This document shows, piece after piece, positions 30,957 through 39,803 of a stretch of 41,625 nt of DNA. The notes under the pieces are model-generated. The model did not search any database. It worked only from the letters and a program-made list of their open reading frames with translations, and was not told the DNA's origin. The stretch is from NCBI GenBank assembly GCA_964424115.1, contig CAYRHN010000024.1:1-41625 (forward strand), in the 5' to 3' direction. The stretch is from CAYRHN01 sp964424115 (lineage in GTDB: Bacteria > Chloroflexota > Anaerolineae > Anaerolineales > Anaerolineaceae). Each line of letters starts with the position of its first letter. Within the stretch, counting starts at the first letter, position 1. The translations under genes and the position numbers were made by a program.

Positions 30957-32099
30957 ATGAGTCCGCAAACCATCCCTGCCCCTGTCTTTGTTGACCGGCC
31001 AGACCGCCTGGAGGCCATGGCGCGTTGTTTACAGCAGGTGGATCAGCTGGCAGTGGATACTGAGTCCAACTCGCTCTTTGCCTACCGTGAACGGGTTTGC
31101 CTGATCCAATTCTCCACCCGCGAAACGGACTATGTGCTCGATCCCCTGGCGCTGCGCGATCTTTCTCCGCTGGCGCCCATTTTTGCTGATCCCAAGGTAG
31201 AAAAGATCTTTCATGCCTGCGAGTACGACCTGATCTGTCTCAAGCGGGATTTCCACTTCGAGGTGAGCAATATCTTTGATACCATGCTGGCATCGCGCGT
31301 GTTAGGCCGCCCGGCGGTGGGGTTGGCGGCGGTTCTAAAAGAAGAGTTCAACCTGGAGGTGGATAAGCGTTACCAGCGTGCCGATTGGGGAAAACGCCCC
31401 CTCACCCAGGCCCTGATCTCCTATGCCCGCCTCGATACGCGCTATCTCATCCCTCTGCGCCAGCGCCTGAAAGAAGCGTTGGTGCAATCAGGAAGATGGG
31501 AATTAGCCCGGGAGGATTTTGTGCGCATGAGCCTGGTTGAGCCGGGCCAACCGGATGCGGTTTCCGGGCAATGTTGGCGCGTTCACGGCAGCCAGGATTT
31601 GACCCCCCAGCAGATGACCGTGCTGCAAGAATTGTGCGCCTACCGCGACCGCCAGGCGCAGCACGCCGATTTGCCGCCTTTTAAGGTGTTGGGCAACCAG
31701 TCTTTGATTGCAATTGCCGCGGCGCAGCCCGCCAGCCTGGCTGACCTGGATGGTCTGCGCGTGCTCAGCCCGCGCCAGATGCAGCGCATGGGCAGCGACC
31801 TGCTGGTGGCAGTGCAGCGCGGAATCAACGCCCGTCCTGTTCACCGTCCGCCCTCCACACGGCCCAGTGATGATTACATGAACCGGCTGGAGGTTCTGCG
31901 CGAGTGGCGCAAAGAAGCAGGACGCAAGATGGGGGTGGAATCGGATGTGATCTTGCCGCGAGAGGCAATGGAAGCCATCGCCTCGGCCAATCCGCTTTCT
32001 CACGATGAATTACGCGGGGTGATGTATTCCCTCCCGCACCGTTTTCAGTTGTTTGGCGACCAGATCGTCCATATATTGAAGCACGAGGAGGAAAAATGA
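30957..32099 (+). CDS. rnd: Ribonuclease D
   Basis: This 380-residue 3'-5' exoribonuclease matures tRNA and other stable RNA 3' ends. The DEDDy exonuclease domain (about 10-175) has Exo I in LAVDTESNS (Asp/Glu), Exo II in FHACEYDLICL and Exo III in YARLDTRYLIPL (Tyr-x3-Asp). An HRDC domain follows at about 215-295 (TPQQMTVLQELCAYRDRQAQ; LIAIAAAQP). The C-terminal region is the usual second helical domain. A TATAAT box at 30943-30948 ends eight bases before the ATG and no Shine-Dalgarno sequence follows it, suggesting leaderless initiation. The stop overlaps the next start (ATGA), so the two RNases are translationally coupled. Confidence 0.93.
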   Translation: MSPQTIPAPVFVDRPDRLEAMARCLQQVDQLAVDTESNSLFAYRERVCLIQFSTRETDYVLDPLALRDLSPLAPIFADPKVEKIFHACEYDLICLKRDFHFEVSNIFDTMLASRVLGRPAVGLAAVLKEEFNLEVDKRYQRADWGKRPLTQALISYARLDTRYLIPLRQRLKEALVQSGRWELAREDFVRMSLVEPGQPDAVSGQCWRVHGSQDLTPQQMTVLQELCAYRDRQAQHADLPPFKVLGNQSLIAIAAAQPASLADLDGLRVLSPRQMQRMGSDLLVAVQRGINARPVHRPPSTRPSDDYMNRLEVLREWRKEAGRKMGVESDVILPREAMEAIASANPLSHDELRGVMYSLPHRFQLFGDQIVHILKHEEEK

Positions 32100-33490
32100 T
32101 AATCACATTCAACGGCGCTGCGCGCACCGTGACCGGTTCGCAATATGTCCTGGATGTTAATGGAAAACGATTGCTGCTGGAATGCGGCATGTATCAGGGC
32201 AAGCGTGATGAAGCCTACCGCCGTAACCGCAACTTCCGGTTCCCCATCGACAGCATCGATGCGGTCATCCTCTCGCATGCGCACATTGACCACAGCGGCA
32301 ACCTGCCCAATCTGGTCAAGCAGGGCTACCAGGGCAAGATCTACACCACTCCCGCCACTGCCCGGTTGGGGGATATCATGCTGCGCGATTCCGGACATAT
32401 CCAGGAGATGGATGCGGAATATGTCAATAAAAAGCGTGCCAAGCGCCGCGAACCTCCCATTGAACCGATCTATACCCAGGCGGATGCAGCCATGGTGGCG
32501 CACCAGTTCCTGCCAGTGGAGTATGACATGCCCTTCCAGCCGGTGGACGGGGTAACCGCCCGCCTGGTGGAAGCCGGGCATATTCTTGGTTCAGCGGCAG
32601 TGGTGCTGGATGTGGAGGAAAAGGGGCGCAAATTCCGCTTCTGGTTCTCTGGCGATATCGGCCGCATGGAGATGCCCCTGCTGCGCGATCCGGTGCTGCC
32701 TGAGGCGGTGGATTACTTGATGATGGAATCGACCTACGGCGACAAACCGCATGCCGACCCGCGCGAGTCTTATAACGAGTTCCATGATGTTGTCCAGAAG
32801 ACGGTGCAGCGCGGAGGTAAGGTGATCATCCCCGCTTTTGCAGTAGGACGCACACAGGATCTGGTTTATATTCTAAATGAAATGATGAGCGACGGCACGC
32901 TTCCGCGCGTTCCGGTGTATGTGGATAGCCCCTTGGCGGTCAATGCCACCCAGGTTTTCCAGGAATTTCCCCAGTATTTTGACCGCGAGACAATGCAATT
33001 CATCCGCGCCAACCATCATCCGGCGCTGGCCTTTGACCAGCTGCATTACATCCAGTCGGTGGAGGAATCCAAATCGTTGAACGGGCGCAAGGATCCGATG
33101 GTGATCATTGCTGCCTCCGGCATGGCGGAAAATGGGCGCATTTTGCACCACCTGGCAAATAATATAGAGGATTCGCGCAATACGATCGCCATTGTTGGTT
33201 GGCAGGCCCCGGATACGCTCGGGCGGCGGCTGGCGGAACGCGCCACGCAGGTGAATATCTTCGGTGAGCCATATGTGCGCAAGGCTGAAGTAGAAACCAT
33301 TGGAGGCCTTTCGGCGCACGCCGGGCAAAACCTCCTGCTGCAATATGCTTTGACCAGCAAGAGCCAGTTGCGCCAGATCCTCTTGGTCCACGGCGAACCG
33401 AAGGGCGCCGATCCGCTGCAAGAGTTGATCAAGGAAAATACCAAGACCCCGGTGGACTACCCGGACCTGTATCAATCGATGGAAATTTAA
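32096..33490 (+). CDS. Beta-CASP metallo-beta-lactamase RNase
   Basis: This 464-residue cytoplasmic RNase belongs to the beta-CASP group of the metallo-beta-lactamase superfamily (YsgA/CPSF73-like exonuclease annotation). Metal site motif HAHIDH is at 61-66. Further metal His and Asp lie in AGHILGSA and FSGDIGRM. The beta-CASP insert holds FAVGRTQDLVYIL and DSPLAV; motif B/C is in IIAASGMAENGRILHHL and GLSAHAGQ. The final LVHGEP carries the last His. All catalytic blocks are present. It overlaps rnd by four bases, giving an RNA-processing pair. Confidence 0.93.
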   Translation: MIITFNGAARTVTGSQYVLDVNGKRLLLECGMYQGKRDEAYRRNRNFRFPIDSIDAVILSHAHIDHSGNLPNLVKQGYQGKIYTTPATARLGDIMLRDSGHIQEMDAEYVNKKRAKRREPPIEPIYTQADAAMVAHQFLPVEYDMPFQPVDGVTARLVEAGHILGSAAVVLDVEEKGRKFRFWFSGDIGRMEMPLLRDPVLPEAVDYLMMESTYGDKPHADPRESYNEFHDVVQKTVQRGGKVIIPAFAVGRTQDLVYILNEMMSDGTLPRVPVYVDSPLAVNATQVFQEFPQYFDRETMQFIRANHHPALAFDQLHYIQSVEESKSLNGRKDPMVIIAASGMAENGRILHHLANNIEDSRNTIAIVGWQAPDTLGRRLAERATQVNIFGEPYVRKAEVETIGGLSAHAGQNLLLQYALTSKSQLRQILLVHGEPKGADPLQELIKENTKTPVDYPDLYQSMEI

Positions 33491-33502
33491 GCCCTTCTCT
33501 GT

Positions 33503-33508
33503 TATAAT
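33503..33508 (+). promoter_or_regulatory. -10 box of tRNA-Ser(CGA)
   Basis: A perfect TATAAT lies 14 bases upstream of the tRNA. No good -35 hexamer is seen at the expected distance. Confidence 0.5.
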
Positions 33509-33522
33509 CGTGGCTTGCTATT

Positions 33523-33611
33523 GGAGAGGTGCCAGAGTGGTTGATCGGGGCGGTCTCGAAAACCGTTGTGGCCCTTACGGACCACCGTGGGTTCGAATCC
33601 CACCCTCTCCG
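33523..33611 (+). tRNA. tRNA-Ser(CGA)
   Basis: This is a class II tRNA with acceptor stem GGAGAGG/CCTCTCC. The anticodon loop CTCGAAA gives CGA (reads TCG). It has a long variable arm and T arm GTGGGTTCGAATCCCAC. The discriminator is G and CCA is not encoded. With the GCT and TGA tRNAs at the window start, three of the serine isoacceptors lie in this window. Confidence 0.95.
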
Positions 33612-33665
33612 CTGAATAACAAACCCCAAGGGTGAAAAGATTAACCATAAAGTCGCGAAATAACA

Positions 33666-33705
33666 ATGAGACACAAAGCCCGTCTTTGTGTCTCATCTTT
33701 TTGGG
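33666..33705 (+). terminator. Terminator downstream of tRNA-Ser(CGA)
   Basis: A perfect 13-bp stem (33666-33678 with 33684-33696) with a 5-base loop is followed by CTTTTTGG. It closes the tRNA transcript before the convergent GNAT gene. Confidence 0.85.
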
Positions 33706-33756
33706 GATGCTGAGGTGCCTGGCTTGTGTAACGAGCAAGGCACCCCAATAATGAAC

Positions 33757-34701
33757 TTAGAAGCGCTTGCGCCACGGCTCGGAGATATCGTGTTCAGGAC
33801 CCATCACCGAGAAGTACAGCGCGTTGGCAGCTTCGGAGTAGCCGCCGACAAAGGCCACCTTGCAGCCCATACGCTTCAGGCGGCGCAGTCCTTCAAACAA
33901 CACGGCCTTGCCCAGCCCGCGTCTCTGGTGGGCGGGAACGGTGGCAACCGGTTCAATGTAGGCGGTGCGACTGACGTCGTCAAACCAGAATGTGGCAAAG
34001 GAGGCGATCGAACCGTCGGCGGCCAGGGCGACAATATCCAGATCGCGGCGGTAGAGCGGCGCGGATTGGATGTGATGGTACCATTCCGGGTGGTCGCGGT
34101 TATCGCGGGCGACGGCGATATCATCTTCGTGAAAACCCAACCCGGAGGCGTAACAGCGTTCGAGTAGCTCCAGCCCGTCGCCCATCGCGCGAATGGTGTA
34201 GCCGGGGATGGGCGCGGCCTCCGGCAGGGGCTCGTCCAGGGAGCGGCGGTGCTGGATTTCTTGTTGTTCGGGCAAATCAACCCGCTGAAAACCGCGCCGC
34301 GCCAGGATCTCCTGGCTCAAATTATCCTGCGAATCGATGTAATACCAGACGTTGCGCAGGCCATCCTTGCAGACGCCGCTCAAATGTTCCTCGGCGACCG
34401 CGATCACCTCTTCGATCAGTTCGGGAGTGCGGTAGGCAGGGTGGATTTGTGCATAGGCGGTTTCAGGTCCCTCAGGATTGAGAGCTGCCGCCAGCCGGCC
34501 TTGGCCGTCTTCCCAGAGGAAGACCTTTTGGGTCAGATCCATCTTTTCCAGGTCTGCATTGGCGAACCAGTACCAGTAGTCCAGGCGCGCTACGTGCCAG
34601 TTCAATTCACGCAGACCATTCAGGATCATTATCTCGCGTAACAAGGTACGCAATTTCCAATAATCTTCCTCGTTCTTATATTGGCGCATTATCAGGTTCA
34701 T
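33757..34701 (-). CDS. Two-domain GNAT-family acetyltransferase (second copy)
   Basis: This 314-residue protein has a C-terminal GNAT domain with YIEPVATVPAHQRRGLGKAV (acetyl-CoA loop RRGLGKA), then EAANALYFSVMGPE. The N-terminal half looks GNAT-like, without a clear acetyl-CoA loop. The design and several blocks (EPV-T-P..QRRGLGKAV) match the protein at 3489-4418, though overall identity is low. GAGGA eight bases before ATG 34701 supports the start; a second ATG is four codons in. It lies 24 bases after the secreted esterase gene and is probably co-transcribed. The substrate is unknown. Confidence 0.8.
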   Translation of the reverse strand: MNLIMRQYKNEEDYWKLRTLLREIMILNGLRELNWHVARLDYWYWFANADLEKMDLTQKVFLWEDGQGRLAAALNPEGPETAYAQIHPAYRTPELIEEVIAVAEEHLSGVCKDGLRNVWYYIDSQDNLSQEILARRGFQRVDLPEQQEIQHRRSLDEPLPEAAPIPGYTIRAMGDGLELLERCYASGLGFHEDDIAVARDNRDHPEWYHHIQSAPLYRRDLDIVALAADGSIASFATFWFDDVSRTAYIEPVATVPAHQRRGLGKAVLFEGLRRLKRMGCKVAFVGGYSEAANALYFSVMGPEHDISEPWRKRF

Positions 34702-34725
34702 CAGGATTTCCTCTTAATTTTATTC

Positions 34726-35643
34726 TCACGGCATGGGATGACGCTGGAAGAATTCCCACATGAGGGTCGTCGCGTCTGGGTTGGGGGTGGTGCGCCCGGT
34801 GATGAATTCCGGCAGAGGTTTGCCGCCCGGCCAGGTATGCCCACCGCCGTTGATGGTGTAGAAGATCACCTCGGCATCTGGAGAAGCCCCTCGATAGGCT
34901 ATCCCGCTGAAATCCTCGCCGCCAGGCAACGTGATGGGAGTAGGGTCGCATCCGTTATGCATTGCCAGTTCCGCAGCAAATTCCGGGATGGCCGGAAAGG
35001 CGATGTTGAATTGGTGAGAAGGGCCGCCCAAATAGGGGACGATCGGATCCGCGTTGCCGTGGAAGAGGATTGTTGGAACCGGGCGCCCCTGGGGATATTC
35101 ACTCAGCGAGGGCAGGTAGGCTCCGGCCACACCACCAATCGCGGCAATGCGGTTGGAGAGGCGGCAAGCCAGCAGGAAGGACATCCCCCCACCGTTGGAC
35201 ATTCCGTTGGCATAGATGCGCGCCGGGTCAATGTTGTAGCGGGCTTGCAGGTGGTCGATCAGGTCAGCGACGAATTGCACTTCCTGAGTTTGCTCCACTT
35301 TACCTGCACCACCGAAGTGGCTGATATTCCAGCGCAGCGGGAGCCCGGTGCCGCAAGGATAGACGACGATGAATCCATACTGGTCAGCCAACTGGTTCCA
35401 ATGACTCAAGTCGCGTTGGTGAGCCGGCCACTCGGAAAAACCGTGGATGCTGATCACCAGTGGGGTGGGCCGGGCGGGGTCATAGCTTTCCGGCACGTAA
35501 AGCAAGTATTTGCGTTTTTTGCCGGAGGAGAGGATCTGGCCATTGGTCTTGTTGGCGAGTGTAAAAGTAACGAACAGGACAGCCGGAATGAGGAGGAGAA
35601 CCGTGCCCAGGAGGAGGAAAATCCGGGTGATCAGCTTTTTCAT
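34726..35643 (-). CDS. Exported PHB depolymerase/feruloyl-esterase-like hydrolase (LpqC type)
   Basis: This 305-residue protein has an N-terminal membrane segment or signal (residues 5-30, ITRIFLLLGTVLLLIPAVLF), so the enzyme is outside the membrane. The catalytic domain shows PLVISIHGFSE (oxyanion), YPCGTG, the nucleophile elbow GMSNGGG (Ser149), the acid in HGNADPIVPY and the base in GGGHTWPGG. This matches the esterase PHB depolymerase family (PF10503), which includes polyhydroxybutyrate depolymerases, feruloyl and acetylxylan esterases. Without a binding module, small polysaccharide-linked esters are as likely as polyesters. A TATAAT box on the minus strand is near 35681-35686. Confidence 0.88.
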   Translation of the reverse strand: MKKLITRIFLLLGTVLLLIPAVLFVTFTLANKTNGQILSSGKKRKYLLYVPESYDPARPTPLVISIHGFSEWPAHQRDLSHWNQLADQYGFIVVYPCGTGLPLRWNISHFGGAGKVEQTQEVQFVADLIDHLQARYNIDPARIYANGMSNGGGMSFLLACRLSNRIAAIGGVAGAYLPSLSEYPQGRPVPTILFHGNADPIVPYLGGPSHQFNIAFPAIPEFAAELAMHNGCDPTPITLPGGEDFSGIAYRGASPDAEVIFYTINGGGHTWPGGKPLPEFITGRTTPNPDATTLMWEFFQRHPMP

Positions 35644-35852
35644 TTATCGCTCCAGTTTCTAGTGAGTGGTTCTTGTATTATACAATTTTTAATCATGAGC
35701 GAACATCATGCCTTTTTGCAGCGGAGCTTTTTCCAAATAAGAAACCAAAGGAAAATTAGCTGGTTTTGACCATGTGGGTTTCATTGAAGGGGATAGGGAT
35801 ATGGAACCGCTATCGAAGGCTTCCAAGGTATAATCCCTTCAGGAGCCCCAAA

Positions 35853-36506
35853 ATGAAGATTATCTGTTTATCTTGTTCGAATGTGCAAAACAACAAAGAC
35901 ACCAGCGCCTCAACTCGTGCCTGCCATTTGCTCGCCGATTTACTTCATGAGCAGGCTCCCAACGGCGTTGACGTAGAGACGCTGGCGTTGATCGATTATG
36001 CCCTACAGCCATGCATCATGTGCGGAGAATGCTTTGAGAGCTGGATGTGCATCTATGATAAGGCGTTTAACGAGCTTTTTGCGCGCCTGACAGCGGCAGA
36101 CGGTTGGTTCGTCGTGGTTCCTCATTATGCTCCGTTACCTGCCAAGCTGATGATCTTGTTGGAAAAATTGCAGGAATTTTCATATTTGCATTCCTTTAAC
36201 GAATTGAAAGCGCCTTTCCCTTTGTCTGGCAAGCGGATTGGTTTGGTAGCGCATGGGGGGATGGAGGACTCTGACAGGGTGGTAGAATATTACCGGAAAG
36301 CCTTGCTAACGCCCCTATCTGGAGCATTTGCTGGCGTAGGAATGAAAGAGGTTGTTGCTGCTGAGAGCGGCGCACACGGCGTGGCATTTGGAATAAAAAG
36401 ACTGTACCGCCGCAACGCTCATGATATCTTACCGGTCATTGAGCATGATTGGGAGATGGTTCGCGCGCGTTTACAGCCTTTGACAAAAGAAATGTTGTTG
36501 GATTAG
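35853..36506 (+). CDS. Iron-sulfur flavoprotein / NADPH-dependent FMN reductase-like
   Basis: This 217-residue flavodoxin-fold protein begins KIICLSCSNVQNNKDTSAS, an FMN-phosphate binding start. A compact cysteine cluster C54-x2-C57-x2-C60-x5-C66 (PCIMCGECFESWMC) fits the [4Fe-4S] motif of iron-sulfur flavoproteins. FVVVPHYAPLPAKLM and RIGLVAHGGMEDS match the flavin-contacting loops. It probably shuttles electrons between a reductant such as ferredoxin and an unknown acceptor, which fits an anaerobe. The start at 35853 has AGGAG upstream, and TATAAT at 35829-35834; the longer frame from 35766 has no support. The CAT-like gene follows after 18 bases in the same operon. Confidence 0.82.
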   Translation: MKIICLSCSNVQNNKDTSASTRACHLLADLLHEQAPNGVDVETLALIDYALQPCIMCGECFESWMCIYDKAFNELFARLTAADGWFVVVPHYAPLPAKLMILLEKLQEFSYLHSFNELKAPFPLSGKRIGLVAHGGMEDSDRVVEYYRKALLTPLSGAFAGVGMKEVVAAESGAHGVAFGIKRLYRRNAHDILPVIEHDWEMVRARLQPLTKEMLLD

Positions 36507-36524
36507 CACATAAAAGGAGAATCC

Positions 36525-37157
36525 ATGCGCACGATCGACCTGAAAACTTGGCCCCGGCGGAAACATTTTGAGGTCTTCAATACCTTTGATTATCCTCAAT
36601 TCAACCTGTGTGCCAACCTGGATGTGACTGTCTTCTTCCCGGCCGTGCGCGCGGCAGGACTTTCATTCACGGTGGCGCTGGTGTATTGGGTGGCACGGAC
36701 TGCCAATAGCATTCCTGAATTCCGCACGCGCATCCGCGGCGAACAGGTAGTGGAGCATGAGGTGGTCCATCCCTCCATCTCGGTCATGTCGGCCGGCGAT
36801 CTGTTCAGTTTCTGCACGATCCCCTACCAGGCGGATTTCCCGGCCTTTGCCGCCCGCGCAGCCGAGCGCATGGCTTATTACCAGCAGCACCCCACCCTGG
36901 AAGACGAGCCGGGGCAGGACGATCTGCTCTTCCTCTCCACAATTCCCTGGGTTTCTTTCACCGGTTTGACCCATCCGATCCACATGCACCCGGTCGATTC
37001 CGTCCCGCGCATCACCTGGGGCAAGATCTTTGAGGAAGGGACGCGGCTGAAAATGCCGCTTTCGGTGCAGGTGCACCATGCGCTGATGGACGGGGTGCAC
37101 GTCGGGCGCTACTTCACCCAATTGCAGCAGTCTCTTGACGAGTGGGCTGCTGAATAG
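36525..37157 (+). CDS. Chloramphenicol acetyltransferase-fold enzyme
   Basis: This 210-residue cytoplasmic trimer-forming acyltransferase of the classical CAT family has the N-terminal DLKTWPRRKHFEVFNTFDYPQFN block usual for CAT. The catalytic motif VQVHHALMDGVHVGR has His185 and Asp189 (H-x3-D-G). The substrate-pocket Ser/Thr region is STIPWVSFTG. All key positions are present and the length is right (about 210-220). Chromosomal CAT-like proteins in environmental bacteria often have weak or no chloramphenicol activity and unknown native substrates. AAAGGAG is upstream. Pairing with an iron-sulfur flavoprotein is unusual and gives no clear substrate. Confidence 0.88.
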   Translation: MRTIDLKTWPRRKHFEVFNTFDYPQFNLCANLDVTVFFPAVRAAGLSFTVALVYWVARTANSIPEFRTRIRGEQVVEHEVVHPSISVMSAGDLFSFCTIPYQADFPAFAARAAERMAYYQQHPTLEDEPGQDDLLFLSTIPWVSFTGLTHPIHMHPVDSVPRITWGKIFEEGTRLKMPLSVQVHHALMDGVHVGRYFTQLQQSLDEWAAE

Positions 37158-37188
37158 GTTCCACCGGCGCTTTCTCCCGAAAGACGAC

Positions 37189-37221
37189 AGCCGCGAAGGA
37201 TTGTATCCATCCTTCGCGGCT
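37189..37221. terminator. Terminator between CAT-like gene and pheT
   Basis: A perfect 13-bp stem AGCCGCGAAGGAT/ATCCTTCGCGGCT with a 7-base loop lies between the convergent genes. It is followed by GATTTAAT on the plus strand, so it works best for the CAT operon. pheT ends 44 bases further on and may use it from the other side. Confidence 0.8.
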
Positions 37222-37265
37222 GATTTAATCTCTCCGAGGTGCAAAGCACGTCGATGAGGTGTTCC

Positions 37266-39803
37266 TTAACTTCTCAATTTGGCTCCCAACACCTGATCCA
37301 GGCGCTTGATGATGCGTTGGCGGATCTGGGTGGCATCCTGATCGCTCAGGGTGCGCTCCAGGGCCTGGTAGGTCAGGCTGTAAGCCAGGCTCTTCTTGCC
37401 TGCGCCAATCTGTTCGCCGCGGAAAATATCGAACAGGCGCACGCCAGTCAGCAGTTTACCGCCGCCCTGGCGGATCACTTCGACCACCCGGTCGGCCGGC
37501 ACTTCTTCATCCACGATCACGGCGATATCTTCCAGCACTGGCGGATAGGAGGAAACCTCAGCGGCTTCAGTACGTGCCGGCACCGCTGCCAGCAAGGCGC
37601 ACAGGTCCAGCTCAGCGGCCAGCACCGGGGCAGCCAGGAAGTCAAAACGTTCTTTGACCAGCGGGTGCAGTTCGCCGAAATTGCCCAGCACCTGTTCGCC
37701 AGACAGGACCACCGCCGATTTGCCAGGGTGGTAACAGGTATCCTGGGGAGCTTCGTAGCGCAAGTTGGGAATATGCAGGCTGTCCAGCAGGCTTTCCAGG
37801 ATGCCTTTCAGGTCGTAGAAATCCATCATTCCGCCGGCAGGCTGATCCCAGGCGGGGGAAAGGCGCACCCCGCTGACCGCCATCGCCAGGCGCGGAGCCT
37901 CATCCGGAAGCGGTTGATTCTCGCGCGGCAGGAAGACCGGCCCGATTTCGAACATTAACAGACGGTCACGCAGGCGGATGTTGTGTTCCAGAACTTCCAG
38001 CAGCGAAGAGAGCAGGCTGCGGCGCATCACCGACCGGTCAGGAGTGAGGGGATTGCGAATGCGCAGGTACTCGACCTCGGCCGGCGGCTGGCCGGGAGGA
38101 GTCAGGCGCCGCTCGCGCTCGGGGTTGGTCAGGCGGTAGTTGATCACCTCCTGCAGGCCCAGGGTCATCAGCAGGCTGCGCAGGCGGTTCTGGAAGACGC
38201 TCATCGGGTCGCTGTAAGCCTCGGGAAGCTCTTCTTCCATGCGCGCAGCGGGAATATTGGCATAGCCGTACATCCGCGCGATCTCTTCTACCAGGTCGGC
38301 CTTGACGCCAATATCCAGGCGGTGCGGCGGGGTTTTCGCATAGACCTGATCCCCTTCAACCCGGCAGGAAAACTCGAGGTTGGAGAGCAGGCGCGCGATC
38401 TCTGCGGCGCTCAATTCAATCCCCAGCAGACGGCGCACATCCGCCGGACCGATCTGCAGTTCGGGGTCGGCTGCCGGCGCCGGGTAGGCATCCACCAGTC
38501 CTTGGGCGATCTGCCCACCGGACCATTCCTGCATGCGCTGCAGGCCTAATTGCACAGCATAACCGGCCAGTTCAGGGTGAACCCCGCGCCCGAAACGGTA
38601 GCCTGCCTCGGAACTCAGGCGCTGGCTGAAGGTGGTGCGGCGGACATTGATGTAGTTCCAGCTTGCGCCTTCAAGGAGGATGTTGCGCGTTTCAGCGGTC
38701 ACCTCGCTCTCCAGACCGCCCATCACACCTGCCAGTGAAAGCGGGCCGGCCGTGTCGCAGACGAGGATGTTGAAATCATCCAGGGTATGCTCCACACCAT
38801 CCAGGGTGGTCAATTTCTCTCCGGCCCGGGCAGCGCGAGTGATGATGGTGGGCGCCTTGCCGCCTGCGCGCCGCACCAGCACGTCGTAATCGAAAGCGTG
38901 CAGCGGCTCGCCGGTTTCCAGCATGACGTAATTGGTGGCATCTACCAGAGTGTTGATTGGGCGCATCCCGGCCAGGCGCAGGCGGCGCTGTACCCAGTAG
39001 GAACTGGGTTGGGGAGCGACATTTTTGATCAATCCAAGGACAAAGCGCGGGTTGAGAGCGGGATCGGTGATCTGGATGGCGGCACGGCCCTGGATGGCGG
39101 GGCCGTCGGCGCGGTAGACCGGCTGCGGTTTGCGCAGCGGACGTCCGGTAGCAGCAGATAGTTCGCGCGCTACCCCCAGCACACTGGCGTTGCGGATCAT
39201 GTTGGGGGTAATGTTCACCTCGAAGACGGCATCGCCGATCACGTCCGCCAGGGGCTTGCCCACCGGCGCATCAGGATCGAGGATGATGATGCCTTCATGT
39301 TCCTCGGAGATCCCCAATTCCTTCTCGGAGCAAACCATGGAGAAGGATTCCACGCCGCGGATCTTGGTGCGCTTGAGAGTGGTCAGCACCTGCCCAGGCT
39401 GGTGTCCGTCGTAGATACGCGCGCCTTCGCGGGCATATGCCACTTTCAACGGCTGGGGGAGGGGCCCAGAGCCTTTGTATGGGTAGAGATTGGGCGCGCC
39501 GGTCAACACAATATATTCGCTCTGCCCGTCGTTCAGGCGGCAGAGGGTCAGACGGTCTGCATTGGGATGCGGCATCACTTCATCGATCTCGGCGACGATG
39601 ATCTTGTCCGGGTCCCACTCCAGACCGCTGCTGCGGAACTCGTGGCGTGTGGAGGTCTCTCGCATGCTGGCCGGCAGCGGCAGGCCCACAATGCGGATGC
39701 TTTCCACTTCCAACCCGGCAGAGGTCAACAGGCGGGCAATGTCTTCGATGGAAAGCCCGTCCAAAGAAATATAATCTTTTAGCCAGGAAAGAGGTATGTT
39801 CAT
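37266..39803 (-). CDS. pheT: Phenylalanyl-tRNA synthetase beta subunit
   Basis: This 845-residue subunit is slightly longer than the usual ~800. It begins MNIPLSWLKDYISLDGLSIED. The tRNA-binding OB domain spans about 70-185 (VAEIDEVMPHPNADRLTLC; GAPN). The B3/B4 editing domain is in the middle (about 235-430; the extra length is probably here or in the linker), followed by B5 near 440-510 and the catalytic-like core 520-735. The C-terminal FDX-ACB anticodon-binding domain spans about 750-845 (SSYPPVLEDIAVIVDE; SLAYSLTYQALERTLSDQD). With PheS it forms the alpha2-beta2 enzyme that charges tRNA-Phe. Its ATG overlaps the pheS stop by one base. Confidence 0.97.
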   Translation of the reverse strand: MNIPLSWLKDYISLDGLSIEDIARLLTSAGLEVESIRIVGLPLPASMRETSTRHEFRSSGLEWDPDKIIVAEIDEVMPHPNADRLTLCRLNDGQSEYIVLTGAPNLYPYKGSGPLPQPLKVAYAREGARIYDGHQPGQVLTTLKRTKIRGVESFSMVCSEKELGISEEHEGIIILDPDAPVGKPLADVIGDAVFEVNITPNMIRNASVLGVARELSAATGRPLRKPQPVYRADGPAIQGRAAIQITDPALNPRFVLGLIKNVAPQPSSYWVQRRLRLAGMRPINTLVDATNYVMLETGEPLHAFDYDVLVRRAGGKAPTIITRAARAGEKLTTLDGVEHTLDDFNILVCDTAGPLSLAGVMGGLESEVTAETRNILLEGASWNYINVRRTTFSQRLSSEAGYRFGRGVHPELAGYAVQLGLQRMQEWSGGQIAQGLVDAYPAPAADPELQIGPADVRRLLGIELSAAEIARLLSNLEFSCRVEGDQVYAKTPPHRLDIGVKADLVEEIARMYGYANIPAARMEEELPEAYSDPMSVFQNRLRSLLMTLGLQEVINYRLTNPERERRLTPPGQPPAEVEYLRIRNPLTPDRSVMRRSLLSSLLEVLEHNIRLRDRLLMFEIGPVFLPRENQPLPDEAPRLAMAVSGVRLSPAWDQPAGGMMDFYDLKGILESLLDSLHIPNLRYEAPQDTCYHPGKSAVVLSGEQVLGNFGELHPLVKERFDFLAAPVLAAELDLCALLAAVPARTEAAEVSSYPPVLEDIAVIVDEEVPADRVVEVIRQGGGKLLTGVRLFDIFRGEQIGAGKKSLAYSLTYQALERTLSDQDATQIRQRIIKRLDQVLGAKLRS

